From NCBI GenBank assembly GCA_045604025.1, contig JAZUNG010000175.1, forward strand, positions 1 through 13,209: a stretch of 13,209 bases of DNA, given 5' to 3'. Position 1 is the stretch's first letter. Each line of letters opens with the position of its first letter. Positions 8,639 to 13,209 of this stretch are shown piece after piece. Position numbers and translations under genes: made by a program. The DNA comes from RGIG5612 sp045604025 (lineage in GTDB: Bacteria; Bacillota; Clostridia; Lachnospirales; Lachnospiraceae). The notes beneath the pieces are model-generated. The model was not told the origin of the DNA. It did no database searches and saw only the letters and a list, made by a program, of their open reading frames with translations.

Positions 8639-8666
8639 TTTGAATACACTTCCTTTCGAATCTGAG

Positions 8667-11087
8667 TCAGACTTTCCAGATATCCTGTGCGTATTCACGG
8701 ATTGTGCGGTCACTGGAGAAAGGACCTGCCTTTGCGATATTTACAAGGCTCATTCGGCTCCATTTCTCTTCGTCCGCGTGATCGGCGCACATACGCTTCC
8801 AGGTATCAAGATAGCTTGCAAAATCTTTAAGTACATAATATTCATCATTACGGTACATAAGGTCACCGTAAATGTTGTTGAAAGTTCTGTGATCGACCCC
8901 GAGGGATCCATCAGTAAGGCTGCCTATGATCTGCGAGATCCTTCCGTCTCTGCAGCATTCGTCAGAAGCTGAATACATGCCGCTCTTTGTAAGAGACAGT
9001 GCTTCATCTGCATTTAGTCCGAATATATAGATATTGTCATTTCCGACCAGGTCAAATATCTCCACATTGGCTCCGTCCATGGTACCTAAGGTGACTGCAC
9101 CGTTGAACATGAACTTCATGTTGCCCGTTCCGGATGCTTCCTTGCCTGCGGTAGAGATCTGTTCGCTGATATCGGCAGCAGGGTAGACAGTCTGTCCGAG
9201 AGAAACATTGTAGTTCTCAAGGAAGATGACTCTCAGCCTGTCATGCATATCAGGGTCAGAATTGACTATGTCTGCCACAGTGCAGATCAGAGTGATGATC
9301 TCCTTGGCCAGTACATATGATGCGGCTGCCTTTCCGGCAAAAATAAATGTGGCCGGAGGGATATCCGCGTTCGGATTGGCCTTCAGTTCATTGTAGAGCG
9401 CCATGACCTTGAAGATGTTCAGGTGCTGTCTCTTGTACGCATGGATCCTTTTTACCTGTACGTCAAATACGGATGAAGGATCGACCTTGATATGGTTGGT
9501 CTTTGCGATAAACTCTGCCAGGCGGCACTTGTTCTGATACTTGACCTGCGCCAGCTCCTTCAGAAAGCTGCTGTCATTCTTATAGTTCAGGAGCTCTTCC
9601 AGTCTGGCGGGTTCTCTGATCCATGCATCTCCGATAACTGAATTGATCAGCTTCGTAAGAGCCGGGTTTGACTCAACCATGAAACGTCTGTGGCTGATGC
9701 CGTTTGTCTTGTTGTTGAACTTCCATGGCGTGACAGAGTAGAACTCCTTCAGTGTGTCTGTCTTCAGTATCTCACTGTGAAGAGATGCGACTCCGTTTAC
9801 AGAGTAGCTGCCGATAACTGACAGGTTGGCCATACGGACCTGTCCGTCCCACAGTATGGCTGTAGTCCTGGATAGCTCTCCCCAGTCAGGACGGTTTCTG
9901 TCCAGACTGTCTTTGTATCTTCTGTCTATCTCCTCAACGATCCTGTATACTCTGGGAAGCAGCTTGGTGAACATGGCGATAGGCCATTTCTCCAGGGCTT
10001 CGGGAAGAACGGTATGGTTGGTATATGAGATGGTCCTGCATGTGATATTCCATGCATCATCCCATTCGAGCTTCTCATCATCGATCAGCTGGCGCATCAA
10101 CTCGGGAACGCACAGTGCGGGGTGAGTATCGTTAATATGGATAGCTACACGTTCAGGAAGCAGATCCCATTCCTTTGTTCCGTGATCAAGCTTGTATTTC
10201 CTGAGTATGTCTGTTATTCCGGCACATACAAAGAAGTATTCCTGCTTGAGACGCATCTCTCTGCCTGCTTCGATACTGTCATCGGGGTAGAGAACATATG
10301 ACAGAGCTTCGGCCTCGATCCTCTCTCTGGAGGCATTGGCATAATCGCCTCTGTTGAATGCCTGCAGGTCGAAGTATTCACGCATGGGGTCACTTCTCCA
10401 CAGACGCAGGTAGTTGACAGTCTCTCCGCCATAGCCGATGATGTCTACATCATATGGAACGGCTCTGATAACAGTTCCGCCGGTGTGTTCGAAGTGGAGC
10501 TTGCCGTCTTCCATATATTCGGTCAGTGTTCCGCCGAAACGGACTGCAACAGCCTCTCGGGGCTTCCTGGTCTCCCAGTGGTAGCCGTTGTTGATCCATG
10601 CATCAGGCTCCTCGATCTGAATGCCGCTTTCGATACGCTGGCGGAACAGACCGTAGCGGTAGCGGATGCCTACGCCGGTTGCGTTGATACCCAGAAACGC
10701 CATGGAATCCAGGAAACATGCAGCCAGTCTTCCCAGACCTCCGTTTCCGAGTGCAGGATCGGACTCCAGTGAACAGAGGTGGTCCAGATCCATGCCCATA
10801 TCTTTCAGGTATGATCCTACCTTGTCCAGAACTCCCAGGTTCAGGAGATAGTTGCGAAGGAACCTTCCTACCAGGAATTCTGCCGAAAAGTAATATATAT
10901 GTTTCTGTTTATTATCTTTATATCTCTGCTCAGTCGCCGGGCGGATCTTCGCTGCTTCTGCAGATACCAGCTTGGCCAGTGACGCAAATCTTTCGTCGTC
11001 GCTGCAGTCAGCAAGACTCTTTCCAAATACATGCTCGGCCTGAGCTTCATACATTGCTTCAAAAGTTTCTTTGTTGTCAAATACCAT
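8667..11087 (-). CDS. glgP: Glycogen/maltodextrin phosphorylase GlgP (GT35)
   Basis: GlgP removes terminal glucose from alpha-1,4-glucan chains with inorganic phosphate, giving glucose-1-phosphate. It is cytoplasmic and depends on pyridoxal phosphate. The 806 aa match the usual bacterial length. Conserved blocks run in the expected order: the YYFSAEFLVGR segment in the N-terminal part, NGGLGRLAACFLDS, VKRIHAYKRQHLN, and the PLP site EASGTGNMKF with the Schiff-base lysine at about residue 658, followed by GTMDGANVE. The Gly in place of Ser before NMK is common in bacterial phosphorylases. The start ATG at 11087 has an AAGGA SD 10 nt upstream, partly inside the last codons of glgB, and follows the glgB stop by 3 nt. 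A degradative enzyme between synthesis genes is the normal clostridial and bacillar arrangement. Confidence 0.97.
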   Translation of the reverse strand: MVFDNKETFEAMYEAQAEHVFGKSLADCSDDERFASLAKLVSAEAAKIRPATEQRYKDNKQKHIYYFSAEFLVGRFLRNYLLNLGVLDKVGSYLKDMGMDLDHLCSLESDPALGNGGLGRLAACFLDSMAFLGINATGVGIRYRYGLFRQRIESGIQIEEPDAWINNGYHWETRKPREAVAVRFGGTLTEYMEDGKLHFEHTGGTVIRAVPYDVDIIGYGGETVNYLRLWRSDPMREYFDLQAFNRGDYANASRERIEAEALSYVLYPDDSIEAGREMRLKQEYFFVCAGITDILRKYKLDHGTKEWDLLPERVAIHINDTHPALCVPELMRQLIDDEKLEWDDAWNITCRTISYTNHTVLPEALEKWPIAMFTKLLPRVYRIVEEIDRRYKDSLDRNRPDWGELSRTTAILWDGQVRMANLSVIGSYSVNGVASLHSEILKTDTLKEFYSVTPWKFNNKTNGISHRRFMVESNPALTKLINSVIGDAWIREPARLEELLNYKNDSSFLKELAQVKYQNKCRLAEFIAKTNHIKVDPSSVFDVQVKRIHAYKRQHLNIFKVMALYNELKANPNADIPPATFIFAGKAAASYVLAKEIITLICTVADIVNSDPDMHDRLRVIFLENYNVSLGQTVYPAADISEQISTAGKEASGTGNMKFMFNGAVTLGTMDGANVEIFDLVGNDNIYIFGLNADEALSLTKSGMYSASDECCRDGRISQIIGSLTDGSLGVDHRTFNNIYGDLMYRNDEYYVLKDFASYLDTWKRMCADHADEEKWSRMSLVNIAKAGPFSSDRTIREYAQDIWKV

Positions 11088-11090
11088 ATA

Positions 11091-13019
11091 TTATTTATCC
11101 TTACTGTTTATTCTATTTTTCTTTTGCGGATGATGGAGCTTTCTGGTACATTTCAGGATCACTCCCGTAAGCGGAGCCAGCCTGAGTGTGATCCGCTGTT
11201 CAAATCCATGCATCGCATTATCATGAGCCCTGAGCTCAGAACTGTTTGTACGGCCCTGTCCTCCGAAACGCTCATCGTCGGTTGAAATGATCTCTCTGTA
11301 TATTCCGTACTCCGGAACACCGGTGTCATATTCACCAAAATCCGTCAAAGAGAAATTGATGATACAGATCAGGTGCTCTCCGGTCTCGGGATCGGTCCTG
11401 TAAAAGCTAAGAACAGACTGTGTGTTGTTGTTCACATCTATCCAGTGGAATCCATCCCAGCTGGAATTGTCCTTCCACAGCGGAGACTCATCGAGATAGA
11501 GATGATTCAGCGCTCTGATGAAGTCATGGTGCTTCCTGTGCTGATCATAGTCCAGAAGGAACCATTCCAGAGGCTCTGCAAACCGCCATTCAATAAACTG
11601 ACCGATCTCATTGCCCATGAAATTCAGTTTGGCGCCTGTGTGGCACATCTGATAGAGGGCAAGACTCTTCAGCCCGGCGAACTGTTCTTCATAGGTTCCG
11701 GGCATACGTCCTATCAGGCTGCGCTTTCCGTGGACCACCTCGTCGTGAGAGAGAGGAAGTATGAAGTTCTCGGAAAATGCATACATCATGGAGAATGTCA
11801 GCAGGTCGTGATGGTCACACCTCCAGCGGAAATCCTCGCTGAAATACCGGAGTGTATCATTCATCCATCCCATATTCCATTTGTAATGGAATCCGAGACC
11901 GCCGTCTGAAGGCGGATATGTGACCAGAGGCCAGGCTGAGCTTTCTTCGGCAACTGTAAATGCTCCGGCAAAACACCTGCCTGTCATATCATTGAACTCC
12001 TGAAGCAAACTGATCGCCTCCAGGTTTTCCTCACCGCCGTTTTTGTTGAACTCCTTCTGATCGGGTTCATCAATGCCGTAGTTCAGATAGAGCATACTGG
12101 ATACGCCGTCGACGCGTATGCCGTCAACATGATAAACATCCAGCCAGTAATATGCGTTGCTGAGAAGGAACGTCTTTACCTCAGGGCGGCCGTAATCGAA
12201 GATATAAGTGCCCCAGTGGACGTGTTCCTTCTTCTCATACAGCATATGACCGTTGAATCTGCCCAGGCCGTGAGCGTCCTTGCAGAAATGCCCCGGAACC
12301 CAGTCCAGGATGATGCCGATGCCTTCCAGATGGGCTCTGTTGACCAGATACATCAGGTCTTTCGGAGTACCATATCTGGACGTGGGGGCAAAATACCCGG
12401 TCACCTGATATCCCCAGCTTCCGTCAAAAGGATGTTCTGCTACAGGCATCAGTTCGATGTGTGTATATCCCATATCCTTAACATAGGGAATGAGCTGGTC
12501 GGCCAGTTCGCGGTAGGTCAGGAAGTGCCCGTCATCTCCGCTGCCTGTATATTCGGAATTCCTCTTCCAGGATCCCGGATGGACTTCATAAATATTAAGC
12601 GGAGATCTGAAATGGTCCTTGTGGGCTCTTGCAGCTATCCAGTCGGAATCATTCCAGTCAAAACCGTCTATATCAGATATGCGTGAAGCAGTGCCGGGTC
12701 TATGCTCGGCTGAAAATGCATAAGGATCGGCCTTGTACAGTACTTCTCCTTCATCGGATGTGATCACGAATTTGTACAGGTCTCCTGCGGATGCGGAGGA
12801 TATGATCCCTGTCCAGATACCGCTGTCTGCCACAGGGGTCAGATAGAATTCATCAGGTCTCCAGTCATTAAAAGAACCGGCCACACAGACGCTCCTTGCA
12901 CCGGGTGCCCAAACCGAGAACTGTATACCTTCCGGAGTGATATGAGCGCCCATACGCTCATAAGCACGGTAGTATGTTCCCTGATTGAACAGGTATAAGT
13001 CATCTTGTGTCCAGTCCAT
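11091..13019 (-). CDS. glgB: 1,4-alpha-glucan branching enzyme GlgB (GH13_9)
   Basis: GlgB cuts alpha-1,4 chains and rejoins them by alpha-1,6 links, creating glycogen branches. The 642-aa product has a CBM48-type N-domain (FSVWAPGARSV at about 34-44, GSFNDW at 48-53) and then the catalytic barrel. The barrel motifs are LDWVPGHF (239-245 region), GIRVDGV with nucleophile Asp304, VAEESS with acid/base Glu358, and LPLSHDEVVHGK with Asp426, which is the branching-enzyme signature. The frame is open to an ATG at 13115, but MDWTQDD at 13019 is preferred because the AGGAG SD (plus-strand 13027-13031) is 7 nt away. The adjacent ATG at 13022 is only 4 nt from that SD and would add just one Met. The proposed promoter lies within the longer open frame, also arguing against the long form. 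This is the first gene of the minus-strand block. Confidence 0.96.
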   Translation of the reverse strand: MDWTQDDLYLFNQGTYYRAYERMGAHITPEGIQFSVWAPGARSVCVAGSFNDWRPDEFYLTPVADSGIWTGIISSASAGDLYKFVITSDEGEVLYKADPYAFSAEHRPGTASRISDIDGFDWNDSDWIAARAHKDHFRSPLNIYEVHPGSWKRNSEYTGSGDDGHFLTYRELADQLIPYVKDMGYTHIELMPVAEHPFDGSWGYQVTGYFAPTSRYGTPKDLMYLVNRAHLEGIGIILDWVPGHFCKDAHGLGRFNGHMLYEKKEHVHWGTYIFDYGRPEVKTFLLSNAYYWLDVYHVDGIRVDGVSSMLYLNYGIDEPDQKEFNKNGGEENLEAISLLQEFNDMTGRCFAGAFTVAEESSAWPLVTYPPSDGGLGFHYKWNMGWMNDTLRYFSEDFRWRCDHHDLLTFSMMYAFSENFILPLSHDEVVHGKRSLIGRMPGTYEEQFAGLKSLALYQMCHTGAKLNFMGNEIGQFIEWRFAEPLEWFLLDYDQHRKHHDFIRALNHLYLDESPLWKDNSSWDGFHWIDVNNNTQSVLSFYRTDPETGEHLICIINFSLTDFGEYDTGVPEYGIYREIISTDDERFGGQGRTNSSELRAHDNAMHGFEQRITLRLAPLTGVILKCTRKLHHPQKKNRINSKDK

Positions 13020-13026
13020 CATATAA

Positions 13027-13031
13027 CTCCT
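13027..13031 (-). promoter_or_regulatory. glgB ribosome binding site
   Basis: AGGAG on the minus strand, 7 nt before the ATG at 13019 and 4 nt before the ATG at 13022. It decides the glgB start in favour of the short form (642 aa). Confidence 0.75.
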
Positions 13032-13034
13032 GAG

Positions 13035-13103
13035 TTTCAACCTGTTCTTATTATATAGCAAACCGGCCATATGGTAAATGATTTTTTGCCACAGAGGTTG
13101 AAA
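13035..13103. repeat. 9-bp perfect inverted repeat spanning the divergent promoters
   Basis: TTTCAACCT at 13035-13043 and its exact reverse complement AGGTTGAAA at 13095-13103 are separated by 51 bp. The right copy overlaps the -35 box of the plus-strand promoter; the left copy begins at the predicted start of the glgB transcript. It may be a paired operator or coincidence; the spacing is too long for a simple transcript hairpin of note. Confidence 0.35.
13050..13078 (-). promoter_or_regulatory. Candidate sigma-70 type promoter of the glg-hyd block
   Basis: On the minus strand a perfect -10 box TATAAT (plus-strand 13050-13055) sits 17 bp downstream of TTTACC (plus-strand 13073-13078), which matches the -35 consensus TTGACA at four of six bases. 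A start of transcription near 13043 would give a leader of about 24 nt with the glgB SD in the right place. It is the only convincing minus-strand promoter I see upstream of the nine-gene block. Confidence 0.6.
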
Positions 13104-13126
13104 TAGTCTTTGCAAAAATATATAAT
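13098..13126 (+). promoter_or_regulatory. Strong sigma-70 type promoter reading rightward
   Basis: TTGAAA at 13098-13103 (five of six matches to TTGACA) and a perfect TATAAT at 13121-13126 are separated by the optimal 17 bp. Transcription would be expected to start at about 13132-13134, which coincides with the ATG of the downstream gene at 13133. Confidence 0.65.
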
Positions 13127-13132
13127 ATATCC

Positions 13133-13209
13133 ATGGGCGAAATGCTTTTCTTAAGTTTCCCGGCGCTTCTGCTGATCATCGCCGCTGTTAATGACATAAG
13201 ATATCACAG
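13133..13209 (+). CDS. Probable A24-family prepilin peptidase (TadV/CpaA-like), N-terminus only
   Basis: The 25 visible codons encode a short leader, a hydrophobic helix (LFLSFPALLLIIAAV, residues 5-19) and then NDIRYH. This resembles the first transmembrane helix and first catalytic Asp (Asp21) of type IV prepilin peptidases of the A24 family, where the Asp is followed by DxRxxxIPN at the membrane face. Such enzymes process pilins of Tad/Flp or type IV systems. The rest lies beyond the right edge, so the second catalytic Asp (GxGD motif) cannot be seen. The frame is open upstream only to a TGA at 13079 and contains no ATG, GTG or TTG before 13133. There is no SD, and the promoter ends only 6 nt before the ATG. 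It is divergent from glgB and probably unrelated to glycogen. Another small inner-membrane protein remains possible. Confidence 0.55.
   Translation, partial: MGEMLFLSFPALLLIIAAVNDIRYH

Noticed and set aside
8639..8666. The 28-nt glgP-glgC gap as a possible internal promoter or attenuator
   Set aside because: It contains only the glgC SD; no -10-like box at proper spacing and no hairpin with a T-run is visible.
8639..8713. A 25-residue N-terminal extension of GlgC
   Set aside because: It overlaps the end of glgP and lies before the conserved start of the family; a good SD points to the ATG at 8638.
9106..9140. Ser-to-Gly change in the PLP-site motif of GlgP (EASGTGNMK)
   Set aside because: This variant is widespread in functional bacterial phosphorylases; the Schiff-base lysine is present.
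13020..13115. A 32-residue N-terminal extension of GlgB
   Set aside because: It overlaps the SD and the candidate promoter and lacks family similarity; the AGGAG site selects the ATG at 13019.

Overview
The window reads as chromosome from a strictly anaerobic, fermentative Firmicute of the class Clostridia, most likely a Lachnospiraceae-type gut or rumen bacterium. The reasons are a GlgC/GlgD pair (GlgD is a Firmicutes feature), a GH13 alpha-glycosidase of the clostridial type inside the glycogen cluster, a complete start to the [FeFe]-hydrogenase maturation set, and Shine-Dalgarno sites of the AAAGGAGG kind. Base composition looks balanced to the eye and uniform across genes. I would not name a genus.

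Layout: about 99% of the window is one tight block of nine genes on the minus strand, read from right to left. From 13019 down to 2865 it is a glycogen cluster: glgB (branching enzyme), glgP (phosphorylase), glgC (ADP-glucose pyrophosphorylase), glgD (its non-catalytic partner), glgA (glycogen synthase) and a GH13 alpha-glycosidase. From 2872 down to the left edge it is the [FeFe]-hydrogenase H-cluster maturation set: hydE, hydG and the N-terminal 114 codons of hydF. Gaps, in order, are 3, 28, 3, -4, 3, -8, 1 and 23 nt. No terminator-like hairpin with a T-run is visible in any gap, so I infer one long transcript running beyond the left edge.

The right end (13020-13132) is a 113-bp divergent intergenic region. 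It holds a candidate sigma-70 type promoter for the glg-hyd block on the minus strand and a very good one on the plus strand. The plus-strand promoter serves a truncated gene whose first 25 codons look like an A24 (TadV/CpaA-like) prepilin peptidase.

How the genes work together: GlgC/GlgD make ADP-glucose, GlgA polymerises it, GlgB branches it, GlgP mobilises it as glucose-1-phosphate, and the GH13 enzyme probably handles branched limit products, since no glgX or pullulanase-type debranching gene is visible. HydE, HydG and HydF build the H-cluster that lets hydrogenase dispose of fermentation electrons as H2. The individual genes are well-known families. What deserves a second look is the translational coupling of carbon-reserve genes to hydrogenase maturation, the substitution of the GH13 enzyme for a standard debrancher, and the divergent promoter region. 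I see no undescribed multigene system here, and no RNA genes, CRISPR arrays, insertion sequences or phage genes.
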